A stretch of DNA of 64,000 nucleotides from Gnetum montanum (GCA_015680685.1 MNCI01034200.1:269619-333618); one strand, 5' to 3'. Shown: positions 46,101 to 59,174, counted from the first letter of the stretch. The notes: generated from the letters alone by a model not told the origin. Numbers and translations: made by a program.

Positions 46101-49100
46101 TGTCAAGTTGAATCTCTGCCTGGAAGTGTTTTGGTGACATGCTACAACATCTTCTGTAATCAGCTACCATCAGGACTTACGACTTCTTGGTCATATGCTA
46201 CAAAATCCTTAGGATTTTCAATTATTAGAAAATAAGTAGAGTTTGTGATGGAGGACAAGATTTTGGTAGCTGGATAGTCAAATGTGAAAAGTTGTTTAGA
46301 ATATCTTAGCTGTGTCTTTGGGTGATGGTGGAATGCTTTAGGAAATCTAGATGATAGTCCAACTGTGTAGTTGATACTTCAGAAGGTGGCGATATTCGTG
46401 TGGGTGAAAAAATAATATAGTAGAGCACATGAACAGAAAAACAATGTGTGAGCAAAAACAAAGATAACACCGTAGAAAATTTTTGAAGATAATGAATGAA
46501 ATGCAAAACCAGAACCAGAACAGCAGCCAACACAAAATGGCAAATAAGAAACTCAAGATTTGTAAGGCAAAGCCATGTTGCAGACTCTAATATAGAAGCA
46601 TTTGGAAGTTATCCTTCTAGAAGAATCTCAACAATGTAGAACATTTCAGAGAATCACTTCTAAATTAAAAATGCACCCCACAGAACCATCTGGAAAGAAC
46701 CTGTTAACAAGCAATATGTTAATTAGCTTTACAACGAACCATTATGTCTTCTTTGTAGCTCATCCTTTACAAAGAGACCATATTTGTCAATTAAACAATA
46801 AAGCTACAAGATTTAGCTTTAAATTCATAATAGTTGGAATCTGAAGCAATTTGACTAGAGGTACATCCCAAGACATATGACCAACATGATACTGTAGAAC
46901 AGCTATAGCGGAATATAATGAGGTTTTATGTATAATTTGAACTGACAATCTCTTCTTTGCAAATCCTTATTAGACAATGAGTTAGCTTGGTATGTAGTTG
47001 ATACTTGAATTTTACTGTCAAACATCTTTACAGTACAAAAGTTATGGAAGACGAGCTCCTCACTGTTTACACAGATTGTAGTCATGCATAGGTTCTTTGC
47101 AATGCCAAGAAAAACATTAGCAAAATACTTCTCATTAAAAAATTGGCCAAGAGGAGATGGATAAGACAACATGAGCTTCAGTACTCTAATAGAAAAGAAA
47201 GCTTCTGTTCACATTCCAGAGTTTGTGCAAAAACAACTGCTTCTTCACGAAACTGTTTTTTCTTAAAATTTTGTGCATGTGTTTTGACAACAGAGGAAGC
47301 AAAGGTTTTCAAAGACAATTAGTTAATGCAAACCTTAAGTGTTGGCTGTCGGAAATTTGACTGTTCATAATTGTGCCAAAAAAAAAAAAAAACACATAAA
47401 AGAACTTTCATAGCTACAGACAAACTTTCAAACCAACTACATCAAGGCCTATGCTGATTCAGAGTGTCAATGTTTAACATCTTGGATCATAGATTAAGCA
47501 AAGCTGTTATATAATCCAATGGTTATAATCATCAAAATGCTTTTTAATGGACAAGCTCTCTGTTAAGGAGGAAAATCCAAAAGATATACTGATGGATGTA
47601 TTGCGGAGACTCAACATACATTTAGTAGTAAAATTTAAATTTCATAGACAGGAATGGCAGCTTGCCATCATGTTTAGAAATTTAAATGAAGGAAAAACAA
47701 CCTTGAGTCTAGAAGGTAAACCAAGGTGATGGACTTTCATAGCTTAAGAAAGTGGTGAAAGAAACTGCTATGCAAAATGCTGTCCAAGTAGAAGTGAAAG
47801 AACTTACAATCACGGCAAGGGATATAACAAAGAAACTTAAAAAAGGGATTTTTGCAGGCATAAAAAAATTGTGAAGGTAATGAAAGCATTCACCTTACAA
47901 AGAAGACTTACAAGAATATGTAACTAAGGAGATGTACAGAGATTAAGGGGAGTCTAGTACACTTTGGAACAAAACTTTGTGCTGTTTCAGAGATTATGGA
48001 GCTGGCCATTACTTCATGATGAGTAACAACCTAATATGGAAACATGAGTTCAGTGGTAGTGTGTATCAACAGTAGCTACAAAATTTCTTGACAAGGGAGT
48101 TGGCTATCAGTTTAAGCCATGAGTTAATTGGGAATTTGAAAACTCAGTATTTATTGAAAAACTTTGATATCCAAGGTGGCTGGGGTTGACAGGAGATGAA
48201 GAAATAGAGTAGCCTTGAGAGTCACATGATGGTTAAAAAGCTACATGATGACGCAAAAGAATTGGAGGACGATGCACATGGAAATTTGAGCTAAGAAACC
48301 TTGGAAGATACTTCTAGAGAGTATCATAGGAGGTTCTCTGTAATGCAGGTGATTATGGAAGAAGGAAGCTCACACCAATTGTGAAATCTATAATTGCTTG
48401 ATAATATGGTACCTCAGACAACTTCAATAAGAAGTTCGTTTACAAGGAGTCTGAGGACTCAAGGAATCAATGAATTTGAAACCTTATGGAAATAAAAGAA
48501 CTCAAGAAGGCAATGGATCCTATGAGGTAGGAGAATTACGAAGATCCTACCATTGTTGAAGGTGAAAAATTTGGAATAAAGGGAGTAGAATCCCAAGATT
48601 TTGTACCGATGATACCACTAAAGGTTGTACCAAGAAAGGAGTCACAGTTGTTAGAACTACAAGAAATTCTTACTATGAATTTTTGAATATCTCACTATTG
48701 AATTTAGTTACAAAGTAATGCTCCACAACACATTGGTTTAGAATTTCCATGACTGTTTCTATGATCATTTTATAGTATTAGGGAATCAAATTTCATTTCA
48801 ATGGATTTTAGTATGTGTACATGTCAATTAGATTTTCCCAAATGTAACATTAGAACAATTAAAAATGAATAAAATAATGCATTGTGTGTGATTTGAAATG
48901 GGAGCATTTTGTGTAACAAGAAAATACGACAAACGAGATTTATCATTGCCGAATGTGAGACACATGTCTGAGTCGAAGCAATGTAGGTACTCTCCTTTAA
49001 AAGTCACATGTTGGACACCCATAACCTTTTACTAAGCATTTATTGATGCACCAATGGTTGGATCATGTGGCATCTAGTGTTGATGTTCAAGTTACTAAGT

Positions 49101-52100
49101 CACAGGCTCATTTTCAACAGGATATGGGATAATAAGTTTAGCACGCTATTCTATGAGGTAAGTGGCAAATTTATGTCCAAGTGTTCTTTTGTAATGCTCC
49201 TCAATGATGTGGCAATTTATTGTATTGTTTCAATGCAAATATCACTAATAATTGATGACCGTTACAAATATATCATTGGCTTGCTTTTAATGTTTTTAAG
49301 CCGTGCAGTATATTTTTTATTCACAAACTACTAATTCGCTGAATTTTCTAGTCAGTTGTGAGCCCATGATACAGTAGTATGAATGGTATCACATGAGGTT
49401 CTAGATTCTCTATTAATTGCATGTTGCTCTGTGATCTTTGAAACTGATTCAGTGCCATTAATAGCATAGCACACACAAATGGTCCTCCCAATATACTAAC
49501 ACAATACACACTACATTTTGTTCATTACTTTTTTGGAATGCTCACCCATTTGTATTGCAATAAATTGAATTTTGGTCCAATTGAAAATTGTATCAGCCCG
49601 ACATATGGCAGTACAATTGTATCACATGGATGTTTGTTAGTGTCTATTAATTGTGTGATGGATTCATTATTATTGGGATTCCATCAATCCATTAATTATA
49701 CAATGTTTATGGGAAATGGACGAGCAATTAATGATTCCAAATTCAAATTGAGCATCATGTAAGCAAGGGAAGAGATGTCTCCCTACTAATAAATGATTTC
49801 ATGTATAGGATGTCACTGATTTTTACAGTTACAAAAGGATGTCTTTGCCATAATAACTAGGTGGGTGATTAGTTAATAAAACGTAGTAGAGCCCGATGAT
49901 ATTTAACACAGAGCTGTTTAATCCCTAGCGCTTCATCTCCATAGCAAATGGAGACGGAATAGTACCTATAAGCTTGATAATCGGGAAGAGGTGTGCATTA
50001 CATATCAGAGGAAGGAATTTGAATACGCAGCATCAGAATCAAAAGGTGTAGAAGACCACTGTGGAAGGAGGAGCATGAGAAGAAGATTTGTCTAATGGTA
50101 AAGCGTAGCAATGCAAATAGTTGCCAAATTAGGGTTTCTAAGGGCAAGTAATCTGTTAATTTCATGATCTATGGCTGGATAGTTAAAAACGCCCTAGAAA
50201 GCGGGTTCTCTTAGTTTACATGGGAAGGGAACAACGATCTTGGTATGGAGGGATATGTTAAAAGTAGTTGAAGAGAAGCATGAATTGCTGTGACCATGTA
50301 TGACTAATAAAATGCTATGCACATAATAAATGGTAACTTGGTTTTGCAACAAGATGAAGAGGCAGTGGTCTTCAATCTGGATGAAAAAACATTGAGGTAT
50401 GTTTTTCATGATCTTTTCAGCAATGTTTTTTGTGCAAATATAAAGAAAGTTAGCAGCATTACCAGCATCTTTGCTAACCCAGAGATATATGAGGAATTGG
50501 AGGGTAGGATTTGGATGAAAGTAAATGAAGTTGCGGAGCCTTTTCGTAGTAATGCTAACGTGTTTGTGCATTTCTCTCTTGAGCGGATAGGTACGATGTA
50601 ATATGTATGATTCATTTGGAAAAAATCCATAAGATATGAAACATGGACAACTGGCTATTATGGGCTAACCTTATTATGGATAACATGAAGGAGTAGAAAG
50701 AAAAATGTTTTGGATCATCTACACAAAGGCCCTTTTTTGCGTATAGTAGTTTGATATTATATGTTGTCAACTTCTTAAAGAGTCATCGTAATCCTACAAA
50801 TGGAGGGTTCATTGGAGACTCTAGTTCCTCTTTCAAAATCAAGGAGCATGTTGTTCAACAACGTATAAAAAACGAATGATTTGTATGAGGGGATACTGGG
50901 AGGAACAAATGTGCAAGCAAATGAAGATGAGTAAATTGCTGTCTTGGAAACTAAAGATGATAGGAGTACCAGAGCAGTCAACTGGAGGAAGAGGAAATTA
51001 AGCTCTTCATGTCATATAGGTATTAAAATGGTCAAACAGCAGAGGAAATTTTCCAAACATTCCAGGAGTCTAATAAGTAGTCTATGTAATTATTGTAACT
51101 TGCAAATTGCTAGAAAGGTTCAAATACTCTGATTTAATCACTTATTCTTCATTGTTTATAAAGCCTTCTAATTCCTGCTTCTATAACAATTTTGAGAGCA
51201 TTCTAGTTCCAGATATCTGTATGTATTCGTGACCACAAGTTGTCAATTGTTTAGTTAGAAATTATAAGTTATCTTACTGATTTCACAAAGTAACACTGTT
51301 GTCAACATTGACCCTTATCTATGCATGTTTACAGATATTTTCTAGTTGATGCAGCACTGTTTCTAATCCTTTTTCTGAATTTGCAGTTAGTGGTATATTA
51401 TTTGAAAAGATTGAAGGTAGTATGTAGGATTGATCCATTTTAATAACAAATGGAGAGTGAGCTATGGGTAGATAGTTTGGTTTGGTTGAATCAAATATTA
51501 TACGAGTCACTATAGGGTAGCTAGTGTGACAAAGAGAATTTCTTTCATTGGTAGGAACCACAGTCATTCCATGTTGACATATCCCAGCACTAAGCCAAGG
51601 GCAGCACAGATGGTAGGATAGAATAGGCAAGCAAGTATTTTCTATTTCTAGAGCCAATGACGCTTCTTCACCATACCAGACTAGCCAATTAATACTAAAC
51701 AAAAGGTCTTGAAATTGCTTATCAGTGTGTGTCTCAATACGCATCTCTAGGAAGTGGTAGGAAGGACAATTCTGATCTGAATGCACGAAGAGGTAACACT
51801 AATATGTCTTTCAAGGGAGCAAAGCTAATCATTTTTGCAGTAGAGTATGCAACCACATTTTCAGGTATCTATTTAATCCACTCTTTTAGCTCATCAATAA
51901 AGATACAAATTTTGGTGAAAGGGGGCAGCCTTGCTTTACTTCTAAATTGCTGTAAAACTAAAAAGATTATTTAATTTTTTAATCTCTAAAGTTGAAAGTC
52001 ATTTCTTTATATGATTGTTGAATGCCATTAAGTAAACCAGAGTTGACCTCAAGTTTGATGAGCTTTCTCTGTAGTTTTTCTTTTAGTGAAGTCAACAAAG

Positions 52101-55100
52101 CATATTAATTTTCTTTCTTTGTATTTTTTTTTGTTTATTCAATTCAATATCTGAGAATGGTGAAATGCTCTATTGTAGGATGCTTTCTTCTAAATTCTGC
52201 ATGTGAGACTGCATATAAATTATTTTCTGCTTAACTTCTTTGATTTTTCTTCATAATGGTACTTAAAAAATTTTCCAAATAAGTTACTAATCATGATAAA
52301 TGTATAATTATTTAAATCCTGCTTGTCCTTTTTTGATAAGCATAATAGGTATACTAATTATGCACTCTCTATACAAATAATTTTGAAGCCTTTCATCAAG
52401 CAATTTGCAAATCTTTGTCCAAACTAATTCTTTACCACATTTTAATAATTTGGCATACAAATACTTCTACATCTGTTGCTTTTTTTAAAAGCTAACTTTT
52501 TAATTGCCTTTGTTATTTTATTATACGTAAGCTATAAAATATTAGAGTTAATGTGGCTAGATATGTATTTGACCTCATGGGGGAACAGATTTTTGTAGAA
52601 TACTTGGGTCTTTGCAAATGAAATATCATTGCTTAGGGAAAACTTTCAACCATGTTTTTTCTATGGTCCTGTAAATTTTTTTCTTTTACTATGAAGCAGT
52701 TTTATGTATTCATCGGTTAAATCTTTATTATTGTTGGAATTTTTGTTGGCTAACTTTGTTTGTAGAGAATCTTCATCAAACTAACGACATTCAGCAGCTT
52801 GAAACAAGTTTTGTAGCTGCTATTATTTACCTAAAGGGACACTAGCAACTTGATGTATGGGTGACTCTTTGTGAGCCAATAAGCTTGCACTGCTGGCTTT
52901 GACGTTTGAACGTGGAAACAGGAAGTATTAAGAAAAGGAATGCATTTTCCTTCCATACCAAATTTCCTGTGTTCACATCCCATTGTCTTAAAAACTTATA
53001 TTTGTACGAGTTAACCTAAAATTTTAAACTTCCTATAGTTATGCACTACGTCATCATAGTCATCATCTTAGTCTAGTCCAACAAAAATTCATTAAGAGGA
53101 TTGAACCTGTAGCCTGATTTCTTTACTGCTGGGCGTGCTTACAAAAAGGCAAACTTCCTACAATTACAGTTATGCACACTTAACTTGAATACCATTTAAC
53201 GTTAAACATGTTTGTTTTATCAAACAGGGAACAGAAATCCCTGTATTTACAGTGGATAGGTCACATGGCAGAAATGGACAAATAACCGTATAATTAAAAA
53301 ACAATAAAGAAGCTTTATGCCTCAATTACAAGTCAGCTTCTTCTTCAAAACGTTCCTATATCCCTATTACCTCAATCAAAATTCCTTCACCACTGGACAA
53401 GAGCCCTCCATAAGCAAAGAGGTAAATACCATGCTGAAGCTGCAGGACATTGCTTATCTTGGAAAATTCAGCTACTCCTCTCATTCCTAATGCCAAACAA
53501 AATATTCCACGGAAGTGCTTCATGAACTTTGGCTGTCTTTGTTAAGGTGTCTGTTTTTCCGAGAATGAAGGAAGTATACACTAAACTTGTTTAATGATAA
53601 ATTTTAACACATTAACAAAGCTGCGTTAACCAGAATGGACAATAACTGATAGTTGAATTTTAAGAGACACACAGAATTTAAGATAAAGGAACCGATACTA
53701 CTGTCTTAATATCTTCCTTTAAAAGTTAATCAAGGTATTGACTTTCTGTTAGGTCGTCAGAAATATATGCATCAAGTTAGGTTGGTATTGCAAATTTCAA
53801 ATCATGTGAAGTGCCAATAATATCAAACTTGAAGATAGGTAAAAATAGTTAAAGCTGCTAGTCCATTATGTTATTTAGTGCATGAGATCTATTGATCTTT
53901 GGCTTGTCATTGTTGTAGCAGCTAAATTTTACGTAGGAAAATTTGAAGATTGTTTCTTTTAAGCAAGCAAAAAGAGAATGATCAAAATAGGAAGATTGTT
54001 AAAAAATATATTTTAGAAAAGTAGTGCAGGTCTAGTGAATGGTGAGCAGGATAAATTATTGGTTGTCCGTTTTCTATGAAAAGTATGTCTTGATGTGCTT
54101 TGGTACTTGGAGAATTCTTATTTCTGTAGTGGAGCAGAGTACATTGCAATGTCTGAAGCTGTGAAGTGAGGAAGTGGATGATAATCTTGTTTAACGATCC
54201 GAATGTTTTTTGTTTCCCTACTTAAGTTTTTAGTGATTGCAAAGCAACTGTAGTTATTGTTCTGACTCCTTATATTGCAGTAGGGAATTAAATACATTAC
54301 CATAAGGTATCATATCAACTGACATGGAAATGTAAGATTGCAGTTTGTCCCATGAAATACAAAGTTATCAGACTTGACAACCGAGGCTTTGTCATACAAA
54401 ATTTCTTAGAAATTTGACTGTCAGAGCTGGTTGTTTTTATGTCGAAGTTTGTGATCTTTAGGACAAACTTAGTGAACTCATTCCCTATTTAATAGACTAC
54501 TATTTAATTAAACATTGATTAAAATGGTGTCATTTCCTGTGATACGTTCACTCTCCTGGCTTTTGATTTTCATTTTGGTGCCTGAATATGTATCTCGATC
54601 AACTGCAGAAAGAGAATGAAGTTTAAAGCTACCTTCTAAACATTCCTGGCCAAAACAAGCATAACCCATGTAGTTGCTTTTCTAGATCACATATTTTGTA
54701 GTTTGCCATAGTTGTGGAAATGGTAATCTATACTGATTAGAAATGGTATTGTAATAGGTTTTCAAACTTTACAGATGCATAGTTTTTGTAACATAATTTT
54801 GGCATATCTCAATTAGGCACGTGGGTGTCTAGGCATTGCTAGAGATGGATTCCCTAACATGTTTGACATTCATGTTAGACCTTCAATAGCTTTTTCTTTT
54901 TGTTGGCAAAACCCGGCTATCTAGCTAATATAGCTCTTTAATAGAGAACTGTGGCATTTTCAGACTCTGCCTGTCATTTTCCATGGAAAGATTAATCCAT
55001 GAGGAATTTTATGGTCAACACAGAATATTCTTTCTTGAAGCTGGTCACCTCTGTCGGTAATTTAGGAACCTTCCTATCTTTTGACTTCAGAGTTTACCTA

Positions 55101-56307
55101 ATCCAAGAGCTGAGTCACCACTTGATTGCATGTTAGTTGTAGCAGACGTCTCAAATCATACAACTTCTCTTCGTTTTTCTCTTATTTATTTACCATTTCT
55201 TTTAGTTTAGTGTTATTTTTGTGCACTGCCCTGTAAAATACACAACCTCAGCATCAAATTAAGGGATGTTAGAACCTGAAATAATTGGAACATAGGTACA
55301 CCCCAAGATTTAGAGAAGTTTATAACTCAGTGCTACCTAGTAGAATCGAACCTGTAACTTGGGGTTACCAGGCCAAGACTTGTACTACTAGGCTAAATTA
55401 GGTAATGCATTATGACTTTACATTGAACTTGGTTTGTGTTATAAATTTGAAGGAAGAAAATACAATATAAATGTTGAATGTATAAATACATAGAAGTTGC
55501 ATTTGAGAGAAGGAAATTTCTAATAATTTCAACCATTCTATTTTTTTCAAGCATCATAGGTTCTAAATACATGTATAAATATTTCAAATAAAACTAATTC
55601 TTTTTATCTCAGCAATTGTCATTTGCATATGCGAATTTAATTCATATATTTTGATTTAGTATATATCTATTTTATATGTCAAGTCTATTTAGATATAATA
55701 TGGTTTGGTAGATACTAGATTCTTTTTATCTCAGTAATTGTCATTTGCATAAGCGAAATGCCGTTCGTATATTTTGATTTAGTATATATCTATTTTATAT
55801 GTCAAGTCCATTTAGATATAATATGGTTTGGTAGATACTAGATACTTATTTTATGCTGTTACTGATTATCACATTTGAATATATGCAAAGCCGGTTCCTC
55901 CCCAATCAAATCCAGTACAGGGTCCTGCTAAACAGCATGCTACGAATCCAGTACAGGGTCCTGCTAAACAGCATGCTACGAATTCAATGCAGAGTCCTGC
56001 TAGACAACCTTCTCTTTCAACTCTGGCTCAGTCAGCCAACCAAGTGTTGTCCAATTCATCTACTCAATCCCAGCCAGTTACACAAAATACAACAGTCTCA
56101 GATCCACAGCAACCAAAAGAACCAGCTCCTCCTGTCACTAAGGAAAACTTGCCTCTATCAACCACAGTAAGAACTGAAGATATGGAAATTGACTCAGCAG
56201 AAATGATAAAAGAGCAACAGTCTGGTTCATCTGATCAGAATATCGAACAGGTTATTCGAATGACTCGAAACAGATTGAAACAAACTGGTAAAAAGTCACA
56301 AATTTGA
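43125..56307 (+). CDS. HVA22: HVA22-like protein (TB2/DP1 family), six exons, 290 residues
   Basis: Membrane protein of the TB2/DP1/REEP family; plant HVA22 proteins sit in the ER and Golgi membrane system and several are induced by ABA and stress. Exons by splice sites and frame: 43125-43153, 43271-43369, 43672-43728, 44446-44509, 44632-44838, 55891-56307. All introns are GT-AG, and the joined length is 873 bases with one stop. Hydrophobic segments include GYAYPAFECF (residues 14-23), FWCQYWIIIAALTVFERIG, and the family signature LPMYSEAKLAFIVYLWYP. RTRAGD-type and VLDLLQYVAAQS blocks follow to residue 152. The C-terminal 138 residues are Gln/Pro/Ser-rich and end in IEQVIRMTRNRLKQ, as in the longer HVA22 i/j-type members. 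The predicted 290 residues fit that group. A small extra exon inside intron 5 cannot be excluded, though phase 0 on both sides fits direct joining. Confidence 0.9.
43271..43369 (+). other. HVA22: HVA22-like exon 2
   Basis: Acceptor CTGCAG, donor GTAGTG. Encodes GYAYPAFECFK and the loop EKNKPEIQQLIFWCQYW; the last Trp codon is split with exon 3. Confidence 0.88.
43672..43728 (+). other. HVA22: HVA22-like exon 3
   Basis: 57 bases after TTTCTAG, donor GTATGT. Encodes IIIAALTVFERIGDAFIS, a transmembrane or hairpin segment; Trp codons are split at both ends. Confidence 0.88.
44446..44509 (+). other. HVA22: HVA22-like exon 4
   Basis: 64 bases after GTGCAG, donor GTAATT. Encodes the family signature LPMYSEAKLAFIVYLWYPKT. 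Confidence 0.9.
44632..44838 (+). other. HVA22: HVA22-like exon 5
   Basis: 207 bases after ATCTCAG, phase 0 at both ends, donor GTATTC. Encodes GTTYVYDTFVKPFF, the charged ELKTRAGD stretch and LLQYVAAQS. Confidence 0.9.
45229..45300 (+). repeat. tRNA-derived SINE head (candidate)
   Basis: CCTCAATTGGCTAGAGCATG (45237) resembles a Pol III A box and GGCTTGATTTC (45279-45289) a degenerate B box, spaced as in tRNA genes. No complete cloverleaf is formed, so it is a SINE-like relic rather than a tRNA gene. Confidence 0.45.
45910..45921 (+). other. Initiator tRNA-Met-type primer site (candidate LTR-element relic)
   Basis: TGGTATCAGAGC, a perfect match to the common plant retrotransposon primer site, preceded by CTCCAATA. 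No gag or pol could be read downstream. Confidence 0.35.
55290..55400 (-). repeat. tRNA-derived SINE head (candidate)
   Basis: On the minus strand, AATTTAGCCTAGTAGT (A-box region, 55399-55384) and GGTTCGATTCT (B box, 55352-55342) at tRNA-like spacing, with AACCCCAAGTTACA between. Resembles the heads of plant Au/TS-type SINEs. Confidence 0.5.
55891..56307 (+). other. HVA22: HVA22-like exon 6 (last coding exon)
   Basis: Acceptor ATGCAAAG; 139 codons with stop TGA at 56305. Gln/Pro/Ser-rich tail with an exact 36-bp duplication near its start and the conserved IRMTRNRLK end. Confidence 0.82.
55909..55980 (+). repeat. Exact 36-bp coding tandem duplication in exon 6
   Basis: 55909-55944 and 55945-55980 are identical and encode NPVQGPAKQHAT twice. 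A third, diverged unit (NSMQSPARQPSL) follows from 55981. Confidence 0.92.
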
Positions 56308-57618
56308 TGTTGGCTGATTTAAGTGCTTAAGCATAATGCTCTTTCTTGCCAACTTTCTGCAGTAAACTTTGGCGAAGTTCAGATTGCAATTCTTTTAAAT
56401 TGATGTAAATGATTTCAATTATAAGTGATTTGTCCCCTGTTGTCCCCTGAATCAGAAAGGAGTACAGCCAATGCATGTAAATGATTATTCCGCAGATGTA
56501 GGGATGCCTATCAATATATTTAACCATATGTGCCCTGCTAATTGTTGATGTCGTGACAAAGATGTTAAGATGCATACTCCTGGGCCTTTTCATACGTTAC
56601 AAGCTTGCTGTTCGTAACTCGTTTGTATTTGATTTTAAGCTAAATTCATTTTGAGTTAACAAAGCAAGTTTGGAGTTTTGTTTCAGTCTCAGCAATTTTT
56701 GTGTCAAGGAAGACGAAACTTTTAAAGCTTTAAAGGTTTATGCTACAAAGTATACGTTTAAGCTTTCATACTACATTTCAGAGTGGGGCCAAATTTGCTG
56801 AGGTCTATTATTATCAGGAAATATACTTTTACAGTGTAACCAACGTTTATATAATTTTAATAGTGCGGTATTTAGAAAGCCGGTTTAGCACTTCATCCTT
56901 GCTATCCTAGAATATTAACTTTCATTTCAATTCTCTTGCAATGTTTCGGATCTTTTACAAAGCTGAAAAACTGGGATGTATTAAATCATTAGTGTCGCAG
57001 AAAAATTGAAACATGACCTTTTGTGTATGCATCGCTGCTTTACGGTGTCAGCAAATGCTTGTCTAGATGTATAGGCTAATAGTTAAGGCTTCAACTTCTG
57101 AATAATTCTTAGGTCGTTATCATCATTATCTTACTTTTGTTTCAACAAAATAGGATTGGCCAGGAGAGTTTTCAGGCCTTATTTCATGAATAATTTTTAT
57201 GTTTCTTTCACTATTTGCCTCTATTAAAAATTAAATTCTTATTTATGTGCAATTTTTTCCTATCATTTTCAATTCTTTTTTTCTTTTTGATTTTCCTTTT
57301 GATTGTTTGCATCAATCATTGTTATGGTCTTTCCGTTAACGGTATTAATATTTGAGGTTGTCATTCAAAATTTTTGATGTGGGAATTCTTGTTCATTTTT
57401 GACATCCAAGCATGGATGTTGCATGTTGTTTTGCATGTTGTTTTGGATGATGCCTTTGCAAGTCTATGTTCATTTTCTATAGCACTAACTTGGCCTTGTG
57501 GATTTGTTGGATGTAGGTTTCTAGATTTAATAAGAATGTAGGTGAAAGAGTATAACCTTGTTCAACTCATATGTTTTGAAATTTCAGAGCCTCTTTAAGC
57601 ACCATAATGTTGGTGAAA
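56308..57618. other. 3' untranslated region and downstream sequence of the HVA22-like gene
   Basis: AT-rich, no coding motif; where transcription ends is not clear to me. Confidence 0.5.
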
Positions 57619-58505
57619 GGGTACAACCTTGTTCAACTTTGATTATTTTAAAATTTGAAAGATTCTTTTAAAATTTGAAAGATTCTTTGGACATCATCCC
57701 TCTTAATTCAAATATTACTTTTGTATATAAATTTTGAATGAGACAAAACAATTCAAGATTAATGTTAGTATCAAATCTTGATGTTGGATTAGCAAACTTG
57801 TTAGAATTGAACATTTGACTTACAAACCACAAGTATGCTTTGGATATTTTAGTTTAAGCTTTAGATGTAATTTTGTTAAAGACCTTTAAAGGGGTGTTGA
57901 TGAACAATAATAAAAATGTTGGCTATAATAGCAATGATGTTGTAGATGTGATGTCTCTAGGTCATGTCATGCCTATAAATACATGCTTGCTGATCGTATT
58001 TATGGCACTCTTTAGTCAAGAGATAGGAGTACTATTGTAGTTTGTTTTTGATTCATTATAGTAGTCAGCAAGGGTACAACCTTGTTCAATTTAGATTATT
58101 TTGAAATTTGAAAGATTCTTTGGACATCATTCCTCTTAATTCAAATATTACTTTTGTATATAAATTTTGAATGAGACAAAACAATTCAAGATTAATGTTA
58201 GTATCAAATCTTGATGTTGGATTAGCAAACTTGTTAGAATTGAACATTTGACTTACAAACGACAAGTATGCTTTGGATATTTTAGTTTAAGCTTTAGATG
58301 TAATTTTGTTAAAGGCCTTTAAAGGGGTGTTGATGAACAATACTAAGAATGTTGGCTATAATAGCAATGATGTTGTAGATGCAATGTCTCTAGGTCATGT
58401 CATGCCTATAAATACATGCTTCTTGATTGTATTTATGGCACTATTTAGTCAAGAGATAGGAGTACTAGTGTAGTTTGTTTTTGATTCATTATAGTAGTCA
58501 TCAAG
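57619..58505 (+). repeat. Tandem duplication of about 450 bp spanning an LTR 5' end
   Basis: 57619-58071 and 58072-58505 are near-identical, both starting GGGTACAACC. Each copy contains a TGATGAACAATA start (57898 and 58331) and a TATAAATA box (57974-57981 and 58407-58414). Copy one has an extra 20-bp duplication of AAAATTTGAAAGATTCTTTT. Confidence 0.88.
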
Positions 58506-59172
58506 TGGTTGTAGTATGAAAGTGTGAATTAGAATTTGTTGTCTGAGTCTTTATTCAAAGTGGATTGGACATGAATGCATTCATGATAGTCAAAGATTGA
58601 AATGGATTGTTTTTCATTGCGGTACTTTAACTTAGCTTAAATTTACTTTTTTGCATTTAATTTCCATTTTTTATGTTATTACTTTTCTAGCTTAATATTT
58701 ATGTTTCCTTGTACACTAAATCAATGGCAAAATAATTGCAACTCAATCTTGAGTGTTAGATTCATGCTAGTTTGGTAATCCCAACAACTAGACACTCATG
58801 CTAGCATGTTAGTTTGGTAATCTTAGCAGTTAGCATGAATATCCAAGAGTGTGATGCCATGTTGGGGATTGGACAATCATTGCCCATAGGCTAGCTTAGG
58901 ATTTATTTTCTTGTTAATTAGATAATTAAATACGTTTCTTATATTTATATTTAGTTGTAGTATGGCCAATACAACATTAATGATCAATATACCTCAGCTA
59001 AGCTTTACCATAAGTGTCAAAGGGCCACTACAAGTCTAGTTGGAAATATGATGACTTGTAATCACCTAACAAGCTAAACACTTAATGCTAGTCAATGCAC
59101 GGATTGTGATGTAGTCTATCATGATGCTTGTTGATCATATGGTTGGATATTGGGTATACTCATTAATCATCA
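58331..59172 (+). repeat. LTR of element 5
   Basis: 842 bases from TGATGAAC to TCATCA. It keeps the order of the other LTRs: TATA box (58407), CTTTATTC motif (58549), TTGGTAATCCCA and TTGGTAATCTTAG in U5 (58774, 58814), GTTGGATATTGGGTATACTC near the end. Strongly diverged. The start depends on which copy of the tandem duplication is original. Confidence 0.65.
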
Positions 59173-59174
59173 TT

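Larger units (their letters stand above)
44839..55890 (+). other. Intron 5 of the HVA22-like gene, 11,052 bases
   Basis: Holds two tRNA-derived SINE-like pieces, an LTR-element primer-site look-alike and otherwise AT-rich sequence without recognisable genes. Frames at 50317-50601 (plus, 94 codons) and 51319-51786 (minus, 155 codons) show no family motif. A near-duplicated 100-bp segment lies at 55580-55720 and 55722-55850 (TTTTGATTTAGTATATATCT shared). Confidence 0.75.

Noticed and set aside
50317-50601. 94-codon frame in intron 5 as a possible extra exon
   Set aside because: Not similar to HVA22 proteins and the ends lack a fitting phase-0 splice pair that I can defend.
51319-51786. 155-codon frame on the minus strand in intron 5
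   Set aside because: No recognisable motif, no splice or promoter context and antisense to the host gene; open by chance is plausible.
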